Positions 24,242 to 35,689 of a DNA stretch of 64,000 bases are shown here, piece by piece. This stretch comes from Blasia pusilla (taxonomy: Eukaryota; Marchantiophyta; Marchantiopsida; Blasiales): contig CM114275.1 of the NCBI GenBank assembly GCA_050084515.1, forward strand, positions 20,894,001-20,958,000, written 5' to 3'. The position numbers and the translations under genes were made by a program. The notes under the pieces were generated by a model. It was not told the DNA's origin. It saw only the letters and a program-made list of their open reading frames with translations, and ran no database searches. Every line of letters begins with the position of its first letter. Position 1 is the stretch's first letter.

Positions 24242-27200
24242 TTAGTCATCAAAATAAACTCTCCGAGCTCTAGCTTCCTTCCTCATTACCACTTTCCATC
24301 CTCCATCCTCATCGGCATCTCCATAAAACACTTGTTGCACTTGTGATGGGAAAACAAATGGCTGGTGATCTAATGGCTCGCATGACCTCAAGTTGGCCAA
24401 CAGAAAACCCTCCTTATCTAATTTCATGGATCCTACTCTTGAATCCCAATTTTCTTTAACCCACCGCCCTCGCATTAGTATTATGGGTTGTTCTACAACC
24501 CCATAATCAAGTAAGAGAATATCAACCAACACCCCAACGTATGAGTATAGACAATTCTGGTTGGAACTTTTTTCATCAACAAATACTACACCTATTCCAC
24601 TATCATAAGTGGAGAAGGGTGTCGCACCACTTGGCCCTTCTACCCTGAAGTGGTTTCCGTAGGCTTTCATACTCTTGAATGACAATGCCCTACTATTAGG
24701 AGGTATAGCTAACGATAGTAGGTGAGCATCAGGAGCTTTTGAGTTGTCAATTGCATCTGTGTAATGGCAAGGCGAATCCACTTTTCAAAAGGAATGTCTC
24801 GAACATGACTGATATTTCTGTTCAATAACAATGTTAATGGTATTAGTACATTCTTTTGTATTTAATGTGTCAATACCAAAATAATATACACTTTGAGAGT
24901 CCGAATGTAATTCACATAACTATAACCTTGAAAAGCATATATTGAGAGTTTTACCTTTGCCAATCAACCATGACCTCAGATTATGCAACACATAATGATG
25001 TGCTAAGTTGATCATTTCTCATGAAAGTCGAATCGAGTGCTGCACCTTCTAGCTCCTCACCAACGACCCCCTCTTCCTCCCCATCATCCCACACTCGCGT
25101 CCGCACGTCTTCAAACCTTTTCATATACTCGGTCCACAAACCCTAATGCCTCGTCCTTCACATACCCTTCGCCATACACCCCTCTGGTCTAGCTTTAGAC
25201 CGTACATATTTCTTCATGTACCCCATATATCGCTCCATTGGATACATCCATCGACATGCTCTTGGCCCACACATGTCCAACTCTTCTCGACATGAATCAA
25301 CAAATGTGTCATCACGTCGAAGAAAGATGGAGGGAAGTGCATTTCAAGCAGACAAAGGGTTATGGTAGTCTCTTCCAAGAGTTTGTCAAATAAAGTGGAT
25401 CATACACCTTTGTACACACCATTCTAAAAATGCCGGATAATCTAATAACCACCATTCTCACGTGGTCTTTCAAAAGACCACGGATGCAATAAGGAAGGAC
25501 TTGCTGAATGAAGACATGGTAATCATGTGATTTCATATTGCCCAATTTTCGATTAACCACATGCTTGGAGAGTTCTCCACAATATCCAGATGGCACTTTC
25601 AAGTTTTGAATCCTCGAAAGGAAAGTGTTCAAGTCATGGGGAGATAGACAATAATCGGAAACTGGTTTAAGCAAAACTTGGGGTTTACTAGGATGGGGTT
25701 GCAACCACAAATGGGATCGAATCCCATGGGCCTCCAGATCTTTCCTTACTTTCACAATATCTTTCACTCCAAATAAGGTCTTGACTAGATTCTCAACGAT
25801 ATTCTTCTCAACGTGCATTACATGTAACGTATGGCGTATAAGCAAATTCTGATTGTATCGTCAAGGAAGCATGGACATCTCACAACTTCAACATGATAGC
25901 TAATATTCACAATCAAATCAAACAAAAGCTATCCTCCTCTATAGCCACTATTTCATAACATAAAGAATGGATAATACAGAGAAGGAGCAGGATACTCGCC
26001 AATATGGCAACGAATATAGTATACTCAGCCTTTTCACCCTAGTTCTCTTGTAGGGATCAGTAGGGCCGTCTTCTCGACCCCCACTCTCATCATATGCATG
26101 TTTTTCATTTGCCCATCCAATAATCTCTCTGGAAAGTAGTCTAGGCACGCGTGGTCTAAGTTCTGCACTCCCGTTGAAGTGAGATCCATACCTGTGGGTC
26201 CTCCATGGATGGCTCAATGGGAGATATCGACGATCACAACCGTATATGGGCTTGCCACAAGACTTTGAAAAATCAGAATCCACTCGAAGCCCGCATATAG
26301 TACATCCTAATTTTCCACCATGGCTCTGCCTTGACTATAGTTCCGTATGCGGGTAATCATTTATGGTCCATAGTAAGGTAGCCCTGAACATGAAGTTCCA
26401 ACTTCCGCCTACCTTCCGGACGTCATGAAATTGAACCCCTTTCCACAATTCTTGGAACTCTTCCACTAGAGGAAGCAAGTATGTGTCTATGTTTTTCCCA
26501 TTTACACTTTCCTTTCCTGGTATGATCAAAGAGAGCATCACAAAGAATTTTTTTGTCTGGAGCCAGGAGGCAAGTTATAATTAACAAGAAGCACGGGCCA
26601 TGTTGACCACCAACTCGACTTGTCTGAAAATGGATTCACTCCGCCCAAAGCTAGCCCAAAACCTGCAATTCCTCTTCTCCTCGGCAAAGTCCGGATATAA
26701 GTTGTCCATGTGGCGCCATGACTTGCAATCAGCTGTATGTCTTACTAAGCTATCCTTGCTCTGATTCAAGGGGGCCCATGTTAACAATTCAGACAACGTC
26801 TTGCATCTAAACATACGTCTCATCCGAGGTATGACAGGAAAATGCCTTAATACCTTACATGGTACCAACGTTCTACCCACTGTCCGGAACCTTGGTTTCC
26901 CACATAATGGACAGATCTCAGCTTCAGCCAAATCACCCCGAATAAAACACATCCAGTGGACACGCATGGATCTTTGTTGTAACCTAAGCCTAGTTTACCA
27001 ATGAGTTTTTTTTGCTACATAATAACTTTCGGTGGCACCAAGTTCCTTGGTAGGACCAACTTACAAAGGAGTTTGAAATTCGTCAATAGCTACATTTGGG
27101 ACGCCATGGGTGGTTTGAATGTTAAATAGTAACATGACAAAAGCCAAAACAAATGTTTTTTTGTCAGAGGGAACAAGGGTTTGCAAGCTTCAAAGCAAGC

Positions 27201-27668
27201 TCCTCATATTCATCTCCATGATTGAATGGTGGTTCTTCGTTTGATATTCCCGGTTCGGTAATTCATCGATGAGAGAGATGTCTCTTGATTTCATCCTCGT
27301 GTATATGGTTGTATTTCTGGAAAATATCATTGAGCATTTTATGAACGTCAATGTGCTCGTCTATATCCGCCATGGAAGATCTCTCCCTTCCATCCACATG
27401 GAAGGTGGGGTGACTCCATTGTCTTATCCTCTTGGCTTCTTTTTTCAGCAAGATCATGCATAAGCCACTCCTAATTTGAAGAGTCCCATCCATCCCTAGA
27501 TTTTGGCACTCGACAAAGCGCCGAGCGTCCATTTTTTCTCAAATATGCTTCCACCTTGCCGATGGACAACGTAGACCCACCCTTACAGTCATTGCACGGA
27601 CACGGAAATCTTTTACAACCCAAAGACACTAGCACGTGTGCTTTCCCGTTACCACAACTTGGAATCAT
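24242..27668 (-). pseudogene. CACTA transposase (tnp2-like), decayed
   Basis: Read from 27668 down, an N-terminal transposase-associated zinc motif comes first (RFPCPCNDCKG). The TNP2 body is at 26967-25360. Its hallmarks are CPLCGKPRF, VIPRMRRMF, HTADCKSWRHMD and YPDFAEEKRNCRFW. Further on are SLIIPGKESVNG, LPLVEEFQELW, TINDYP, YLPLSHPWR, HVMHVEKNIVENLV and MKSHDYHVFIQQVLP. A DUF4218-like block (about 25345-25140, with MYPMERYMGYMKKY) and a DUF4216-like C-terminus (24781-24242, ending near QQVFYGDADEDGGWKVV) follow. This is the full domain order of a plant CACTA transposase, which cuts and pastes the element. Frame breaks between blocks are more numerous than introns alone would explain, so the copy is probably inactive. 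DUF4218 and DUF4216 assignments are from family knowledge, not a search. Confidence 0.85.
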
Positions 27669-27699
27669 GTGCCTTTACTCTAATGGGTGGTTCAAATCC

Positions 27700-28590
27700 A
27701 TTCTAAGGGATTGAAGTAGATTCCATAAGCGTGAATGAAACATTCCAAACACATCCAAAACCATGACATCTTGCCTCAATAACGAATTCCATAAACCATG
27801 GTGGCTGAGCTATCATCTGAATGCATACTCACGTGAAGTCAAGACAAGTATGATAAGGCACGTATACCTAACCTGGTTCTTATCTCGATGGAGATCTCAA
27901 TCATCACTAACAATCCTCACCGATGCGGTCCAATGCTTCCAACGACATTCTGAATGACAATTGTAACACACCCAAATTCAGATAATGACTCACTCCTTTG
28001 ATATGTACACTTCATCATGGCCCTTGTCTAATAAATGTTTCCAGCAAATCAGTCTTTGATGAATGCACAAGAGAACTGAATGGAGACATAATCTATGTGC
28101 CCCTTTCCTTAGTTGGGATCTTTTGTCCGATTGGAAATTGGTAAAACATAACTCGAACTGATTATTCATGTTTATCTATTGAGCTTTCTGCTTCAAAGAA
28201 TGAGTTGGTTTCATCAATTATCTAGTTTAATGCTCTACATTTAATCACTGCGACTGACTCGGTTGGAAACTTTAACTTTTGTTTCAGGAGAAATTGGTGA
28301 AAATCTTGAGTAATACCTGTAATAGAGTGAAGGGCCATGAAGACGAGGTGAGTAGACTACTTTTGAGGACACAAATCCCAATCAATCTTTTCGGCATGAA
28401 GTAGTTCTACTTGGGACGCTTAAGATGAAGTAGTTCCCAAGAATTGGACGCTTAATATTTCTCTGAATAGACAAGAATTAGGCGCAAACATTTTTCAATC
28501 TATCACTCGGACCAGCGCTCCCGTTCCAAACTTTCTGAGGACATAGCTCTGAAAGGGTAAAATGATTTACATGATTCTATAGCGCTGATG
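27700..28590. other. No gene recognised between CACTA transposase and coiled-coil remnant
   Basis: This should contain the CACTA 5' leader. No terminal CACTA/TAGTG with a plausible inverted partner was found here, and there is no reading frame of note. Confidence 0.4.
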
Positions 28591-28599
28591 TCATGTGTT

Positions 28600-29390
28600 T
28601 TGGGCAGAGCGCAAATGCAGGTTGCCATTCTTTGAGAAGGAAAGAGAGAGTGAGGTAGTAGAATCTGAGCTCAAGAGAGTTAATGCACACTCAAGAGCAG
28701 CTCCGTGTAGCTCAAAGACGCAACTCACGATAAAGGACAGGATGGTCCGAGTGCACATGACTCTGGTGTGACTTTTGGTCCTCGGCGTGGGCATGCGGAT
28801 GATGGGCAAGGTGAAACAAGACGTAACACCCTTGAAGTGGAGAATGAAGAATTATGCAAAGAACTGTTTCATACCCTAAAACACCTTCACCTGGTCTACC
28901 ATCGAACGAGCTTCTCAAGCAGGAGAGCGGGTCCAAAGCGACTCGGATCATCAAGAAAATTTCTCAAAGCACAACCGGACTCGAATTGTTGGCATCGAAT
29001 AGCAATTGGTAGCAGATCTTAGAAGCACAATCAAAGAGACTCAGAACGTCGGTTAGAATTGGAATAGAGACATTCCAAACATGAGTCGAGTTACAAAATA
29101 AATTAGCAAACATTCAGGGCCGTGAGTCCGAACTTCAAAAGCGAGATAGTACTCTGCAAGAGTCGCTACAAGAGCAAGTCCGTCGAGTCTAATGAGCGAC
29201 AACTTGCGCCCAACGTAAACAGAGGGCTTCTTTGAAAGTGCTTTGAACGACTCTACAAATGAACTTCAGAGTGAGTGAAGCGTGCCAATGAACAAGTTGA
29301 AACGTTGAAGGAGCAAAATCACTCGTTATGCGAGATCACAGAGCGAATGCTGAAATTAAAGCGATGCTAGCATCGCCGCAGAGCAATGTA
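28600..29390 (+). pseudogene. Remnant of a coiled-coil protein gene
   Basis: Stretches in changing frames are rich in Glu, Gln, Lys, Arg and Leu with heptad spacing: ESELQKRDSTLQESLQEQ (about 29125-29180), then ANEQVETLKEQNHSL (about 29285-29330). Frameshifts and stops separate them. The composition (about 50% GC) differs from the AT-rich surroundings, which suggests captured host coding sequence. The parent gene cannot be named. The remnant lies directly upstream of the PPR-SMR pseudogene in the same orientation, but nothing shows that the two were one gene. Confidence 0.45.
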
Positions 29391-29507
29391 CTATAATGCA
29401 AGCCGAGACGATTCTATTATCCGATTGCAATGGTTGATTGCCTTGGCAAGGTGGGCAATTTCAGGTGCCGCATGAAATCTATTTTCTGATGAAAGAGAAG
29501 GGTCGTT

Positions 29508-30860
29508 TTGTTGGGCGTGGTTTTCTACACAAGAATGATTGATATTTGTGGGAAGTGTGGTTACTATGAAAAAACCGTTGAGTTCTATGATGAAATGCGA
29601 AGGTTGGAGTGGAGCCAAATATATTTACTTATAACACTCTCATCAATTGCTTGGGAAAATATGGCAATCATCTGCTGCTCACCGGTTGTTTTGTGAGATG
29701 CAAGCCGGCGTGGTTGTGAGCCTAATGTAGTCACTTACAACACCCTCATAGATCTTTACTCTAAGGCAGCAAACCAAAACTTAGCATGGAAATCTTGATG
29801 GCTACAAGCAACTTCCGGTATCCGGCCGGACTCGGGTACTTTCATCACAATGATGGAAACTCTCGAAAAGCCGGGCAAGTACAAGAAGTTGAGAATATGT
29901 TCGGAAGATGAAGGAAGTTGGGCATGATGTCGGGGCTTCAAAGATACAATATCTTGATTGATATGTGGGGCAAAGCGGGTAACATTGAGAAGCTAAGTTT
30001 ACGGCACAAGGACTTATTAGATTCTCAGGTTAACCCTGACTCACGTCACTCTTAGAAGCATGATATCTACTTATTTAAGAGTGCATATGTATGATCTTTG
30101 TGAAAACAGTCATTGATACTATGTCCACATTGGGCATCGCATGATTGACTCTAGCATGAGTGCAATACTCCTTCAACATTGCTTAGGGCTAGAACACCAG
30201 GAACATGTGGATGGTCTCATTGAGTGTGCTAGCAAACACGAGACACCCGCTTATGCCTTTGTAATCGATCGATTGGATCGAAGTGAGGACATCACAACAT
30301 ATTGTGAACGCTTCTTTGATTCTTTGCCATCGAAGAGAAGGATGGTAAATTAATGTTCCTTGATGCTTTGATCATGTTCCTCCACAATCTCGGCCGCAAA
30401 GTGGAAGCAGGGTGTGTGCGGGACTATCTTTGTTAGCCATGACTTCTTTCCTCAAGTTGTTACCATACAAACTACACCTAGTCATTGGTTTATGGACTTT
30501 CATACCATGTTAGTTGGGAGAGCATTAGTTGCCCTCACAAGGACGTTAGCCACATTCGGGGATGCTATGATTACGACGAACTCGCATGCGGATCAGGTCT
30601 TTATTATTACCGGTGGGGCAAAGGAAGCAGAGTGCTGGATGTTCAACATCAAACAAGTTGCCCAAGAGAAGTTGTATGCCCTCCGATCTCCTTTCTATGT
30701 GAGTGGGATGAACTTGGGTTGCTTTTTTTGCGAAGGGGAACCTTTTCTTGATTGGGTGCAGTGACTTACTCGGACTAAGCTACCACTATGGATACAAGTT
30801 AATGCTACTCCTTGGGTCTTTGAAGTGCGCGATAAAATCATCTTATTTTACGTGCTACAA
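29508..30860 (+). pseudogene. PPR-SMR protein pseudogene (At1g79490/EMB2217-like)
   Basis: Pentatricopeptide repeat signatures appear in shifting frames: MIDICGKCGYYEKTVEFYDE, TYNTLIN.LGKYGN, NVVTYNTLIDLYSKA, GQVQEVENMFGRMKEVG and IDMWGKAGNIEK (29530-30000). After a break come VDGLIECASKHETPAYAFV and FFDSLPSKRRMVN (30200-30350). An SMR-like C-terminus follows (30450-30770) with HWFMDFHTM, ALVALTRTL, IITGGAKEAE and NLGCFFCEGEPFLDWV. PPR-SMR proteins are organellar RNA-binding proteins. Order and wording best fit the EMB2217-like branch. At least five frame breaks make it non-functional, and no introns are evident. It sits between CACTA genes and a CACTA terminus, so capture by a transposon is possible. 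Confidence 0.75.
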
Positions 30861-31035
30861 AGTTCACTTTCCAGACTTGTGAGTGTATCTTGATCATCTC
30901 TCAATTTCGGATTTCCTCATCTCTGTATATATTTTTGAGGACCAAGTTTTGTCTACCTTCGATTGTGTCCACTTCTTTCATGTCTGGTGTGCAAAATAAA
31001 TTCCCTAGAGTTTATCAGTACTACCTTGAGTGATA

Positions 31036-31115
31036 TTTGCTTATGGAAGATAGACCATCCAGTTAAAATAATTGTCCTCCTTTCTTAACTGGATGATCTA
31101 CCTTCCATAAGCAAA
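31036..31115. repeat. Inverted repeat, 31-bp arms, 18-nt loop
   Basis: Arms 31036-31066 and 31085-31115 pair with two mismatches (core TTATGGAAGATAGACCATCC against its complement). RNA from either strand would fold into a stable hairpin. No TA or longer target duplication is evident, so a small MITE is not proven. The stem is short for a plant miRNA precursor but not impossible. Confidence 0.8.
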
Positions 31116-32758
31116 GTACTACTGCTACTCAGCGTTTTGGTTTCAAAGCACATATGCTAAATTTCTGAGAAGGATGTATGGGCGTATTCAAGAGAATATT
31201 TCTCACCCTCGAAGCTTCAAATTATCTAAGTATATCCTCTTTTAGAGCCTTTTGAAAAGTTCTGAGTGAAAGAAGCTTTACATGTTCTTTGACACTCACC
31301 AATCATAAAAGGTAGAATCGAGTTTGACTTGAGCATTTCGTGTTAGCTTGATTTTTACCTAGCCTAATTAGCTACTTTCCATACAACGTAAAAGAGAAAG
31401 AAACTTTCAATTTTAATGAATTTCGTGTCCTTGTTCAGAATTAGGAAATGCAATGGACATCCGATTCAAGATCGTATTCTCAAATCGATGCTTATCATAG
31501 TTGTCTTTGCACCAACATTTTGGTGTATGCACACCTTTGGATGTGGAAAGATGTTGGGGTATCTAGCTGGAAGCTCAAATATGTTGGAGGTTTGTTGAAA
31601 AGCAAGCACATGATGGCATGTTAGGAGACGGATCTCGAAGGAAAATTCATTACCAATCAAGTCTAAGAATATCTTGAGACTCTGGAACTTTCAACATAGT
31701 ATTGAACCCATATGGTTGTGGGCCATGTGTTTCCACTCTCTGGGCATGTTGGAGGGCACAGGCGGCTTTTGTACAGCATCTGTGACTACCCAATGTCTAT
31801 TACCAGGGAGAAATTTGTGGGAGCTCGAGATTAATTTACGACATTGTGCATGAGGAGTGATTGTGAAACTTGTTGAGTAACTCATGTGGCAAGCGGATGA
31901 AGTGAGGTGGTGGATTTGTTAAAACTTTAACAAGTAGGTAATCCCTCACGAATGTTTTAATGTGGAAACAAAGCATGGTGGTGAAGATACTTAAATTGAT
32001 CTCAAGCATATGACTTCTTGTGACTTGGGATTGACTTCTTCGTTAATGGATTCGTGTTGTAATGCACGATTCTACCTACTGGGATGGGTGCAAGATTTGT
32101 GAGAAGGATATCAGGAATCGGAGAAAATCAAGAAAAGCGGCATTCGGAAATTTCCAAACGAACTAGTATTACAAATTCGATTGGAAGAGAGAGAAAGGCA
32201 AAACTCCCCAAGATCTACAAACCTGAAAAGAACACTTCAGATTACCCCGAGAACCGAACACATCAATCGGATTCAATTAGAACGAGACGGCTTTGAGATA
32301 CACAAATATCTACAATTTCAGATTACCCCTAAAACGGGAGATGTCAAATGCGATTAGAGAGAGAACAATATGGAATCGATGATTACACACATAAGTGAAG
32401 ACTTCAAGAGGTTGCGAGAAACCTTGCAATTTCGATTCAATTACAGGCACAAGAGAGAAAATACTATCCAGAAAAATTGACGACTATCGACCTCTCAAAC
32501 AACTCAACAACATGCGGACGATAGACGACTTTCCAAGTTCCTTAAAATATTACAATTTCAAGTCAACCACGAGAGGGAACAGATGTGTGGATCAAGCATG
32601 TCGAGAAATCTGTCACTTCGCATTAGTGAGTCACCTTCAAATTCGAGGAAGGAGAGATAGAGAGTTTCCAATCCCAAGGAATCGGAAGAGTGGAAGCCAG
32701 GGAGTGAATGAAGAGCGATGGGAGAGGTGGGTCTTTGGAGTGGGCACGACGAGAGAAC
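31116..32758. other. No gene recognised
   Basis: Short open frames only. Purine-rich sequence with repeated AGAGA and GAGAAC words leads into the GA tract from about 32080. Confidence 0.45.
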
Positions 32759-32932
<174 letters not shown>

Positions 32933-33137
32933 TCTATATCACCAAGTGTCAGAGTTTCAAAGCAATGCCGTGTTTGCACTAGAGTTAGCACTCAGATCCG
33001 AGCCTTCCTTCGTCCAAAAAATATTACCAATCTCCCAAAAACGCACCATATCATACTTTCTCCCGTAAACGAAGCCTCCTTCCCCTCGCATTGCCTCGCC
33101 TCATCATCTTTCAACTTCCTTCCTCAATCGTCTCGCC

Positions 33138-33345
33138 CCTTTGTTAGTAGGGTGCAGGAGCTTGCAAACGGGAACTCAATCGCCTCGGTTAATGCGGGGA
33201 GCTTGCAAACCGGGAACCTCAATCCTCGCCTTTGTTAGTAGGGTGCAGGAGCTTTAAACGCGGGAATGTGCAAAGCCTTCAAAACCGCCCTTTGTTAGTA
33301 GGATGCGGAGCTTTAAACGCGGGAATGTGCAAAGCCTTCAAACCG
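33138..33345 (+). repeat. Short-period tandem repeat (about 60 and 90 bp)
   Basis: CCTTTGTTAGTAGG recurs at 33138, 33229 and 33289, each time followed by a TGC.GGAGCTT.AAACG.GGGAA motif. The last two copies are nearly identical (60-bp period). The first is longer and more diverged. Confidence 0.85.
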
Positions 33346-33744
33346 AATCGATCGCGACCGAAAAACAAAGCCAAAGCCTAGGTCCTTGCCACGGCACACT
33401 CATCATGTCAAATAAGCCTACAACCCAGCTTGATTGCCACGTTGGCATAGAAAAAAAAATGTGATACTCTAGGTGCCCATTCACATGGTGCTAAATTGTT
33501 GTCCATTCTTTTAGCATCCATAAAAATTTGGTGGAGAGATGACCTAAAAATGTTGACCACATTGAGTTGGTTATAATTCCAAGTAGTAAATACCTACCCA
33601 TTTGCTTTGCTACATTAAGCATATGAAAAAAAAATTTACACAAAATCCAAACATGCGCATGCCCGTGATATAAGTAAGAAGGCCCAAATAAGTCTTGAAG
33701 ATTAGAGGGGTGGAGGTCACATCGTCAGCAAAAACCCTGCAAGA

Positions 33745-35440
33745 AATCTCACTCGAGAAAAATGGAAGGAGCACTAGGAACATTACTTGTAAGTTACTCC
33801 TCTTCCACTTTCTTGTTCATTTGATGTTCCTTATCCTCCAAAACAAGCCTATAAATCATGAAACTTGATCACACCATGCCCTTCACGTTAGGACCCAAGG
33901 GGGAAAAAAAAAAAACCCCAAATGCTTCTTGGGGTTTGGGAGTTAAAAATCAAAAACCCTTAGCTCAGGTCTTCATTTTTTAATGCAGCATGGAGAATTC
34001 TATATAAGATCTACACCGTCCAAGTTCAAGAGGGGCATGACCATCCACAAATTTCCAGGTTTAAGCTCCATCCAACGGTGGCATCAAATGATGAGTGGCA
34101 ACAAAGGTGAAAAATGGAAGGAGGACTAGGAAAAAGACTTGTAAGTCACTCCTCTTCCACTTTCTCCTTCATTTGATGTTCCTTCTCCTCCAAAACAAGC
34201 CCATAAATCATGAAACTTGATCACACCATGCCCTTCATGGTTAGGGCCCCAAGGAAAAAAATAAAACCCCTCAACCAAGAAAAAAAAAAAAAGAAACGGT
34301 TCCTAGATAGCCACCCCAACCCCACGAACACAAGGAAGAAGAAAAAACTTCAAATGATCACTCACACATTGAATAAAAAATCGTAATCCCTAAATAAGGA
34401 CTTTGATTTTTGGTACTAGCATAGAGGGCTATGGGATAGATCCAAACCGTTGCAATTGTGGAGGCATTAAATAACAAGGCATGTGCCAACTTTCAAGACC
34501 ATCCAATGGTTGGAAGAAGAGTCAACACCATAATAACATGAAATTGCAACAAGGATTCAAACAATCCTACTCAATGCCCTCTTCCCCATCATGACAGATT
34601 CTTTTTCGACCCTTGCCCCTCAACGAGGGTTCCAAAAACCAAGGAAATTTTCCTACACCTAAATCCCAACCCCATGAACACAAGGCAAAAGAAAAAACTT
34701 CAAATGACTACTCACACATTGAATTAAAAATCGTAAACCCTAAATAAGGACTTTGATTTTTGGTACTAGCATGGAAGTTTAAGGGACAAATCTGAACCGT
34801 TGAGCGTGTGGAAGAATTTAATGGCAAGGCTTGTGCCAAGTTTCACCACCATCCAATGGTTGGAAGAAGAGTAAACACTATAATAACATGAAATTGCAAC
34901 AATGACTTGAGACAATTCTACTCAATGCCATCATCCACTTGCATGACACCTCTTTTTCTACCCTCCCCCCTCAACCAGGAGTCGAAAAAACAAGAAAAGG
35001 TTCCTAGATAGCCACCCCAACCCCACGAACACAAGGAAGAAGAAAAAACTTCAAATGATCACTCACACATTGAATAAAAAATCGTAATCCCTAAATAAGG
35101 ACTTTGATTTTTGGTACTAGCATAGAGGGCTATGGGATAGATCCGAACCGTTGCAATTGTGGAGGCATTAAATAACAAGGCATGTGCCAACTTTCAAGAC
35201 CATCCAATGGTTGGAAGAAGAGTCAACACCATAATAACATGAAATTGCAACAAGGATTCGAAACAATCCTACTCAATGCCCTTTTCCCCCATCATGACAC
35301 CTCTTTTTCGACCCTCCCACCTCAACGAGGGGTCCAGTAATGCAAAGTCTTGTGCTTACTTTTATCACCATCTTATGGTTGGATGAAAATATATCTCCAT
35401 GTTAACATGAAAATGACACAAGGACTCTGAATAATCCTAT
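33745..35440 (+). repeat. Tandem array of about five diverged ~350-bp units
   Basis: ATCCAATGGTTGGAAGA recurs at 34501, 34851 and 35202, giving a 350-bp period. The blocks between are alignable, for example CTAAATAAGGACTTTGATTT and TGGTACTAGCAT. Earlier copies (from about 33755 and 34110, sharing CCATAAATCATGAAACTTGA and related words) are more diverged. A truncated copy ends near 35430. The array abuts a CACTA-type terminus at 35689. CACTA elements often carry tandem subterminal or internal repeats, so the array may belong to that element. Confidence 0.8.
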
Positions 35441-35689
35441 TCAAAATGGGAGCATGAAATCATTTAAACATATGAGTCGTTCTTTATGACTCATCTTTAC
35501 TAGGCGAGTGAAACAAGTCTGACTCGTCGTGACTAGTGGGTATTGAAAACTTCTTTAGTCATAAGGAGATGACTCAATGAGTTGTACGACCCTAAATTTT
35601 ATGACTAAACCATTTAAGTACTAATTTGAGTCATTCTTTTGGTGAGTCATTTAAAGTCTAGTCATAAAAACCACCCATTTCTTCTAGTG
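35441..35689 (-). mobile_element. CACTA-type transposon terminus with subterminal motifs
   Basis: On the minus strand the sequence begins CACTAGAAGAAATGGGTGG at 35689, the classic CACTA end. The next 230 bp contain many copies of GAGTCAT/ATGACTC and GACTAG words in both orientations, as expected for subterminal transposase-binding sites. The matching opposite terminus was not found. On the minus strand this would be the 5' end of an element lying to the left. The CACTA genes at 27.7-19.9 kb run in the same direction and could belong to it, but 8 kb of unrelated sequence lies between. Confidence 0.65.

Noticed and set aside
33745-35440. Possible CRISPR-like or regularly spaced repeat array
   Set aside because: Units are ~350 bp, contiguous and diverged, in a plant genome; this is a tandem satellite-type array.
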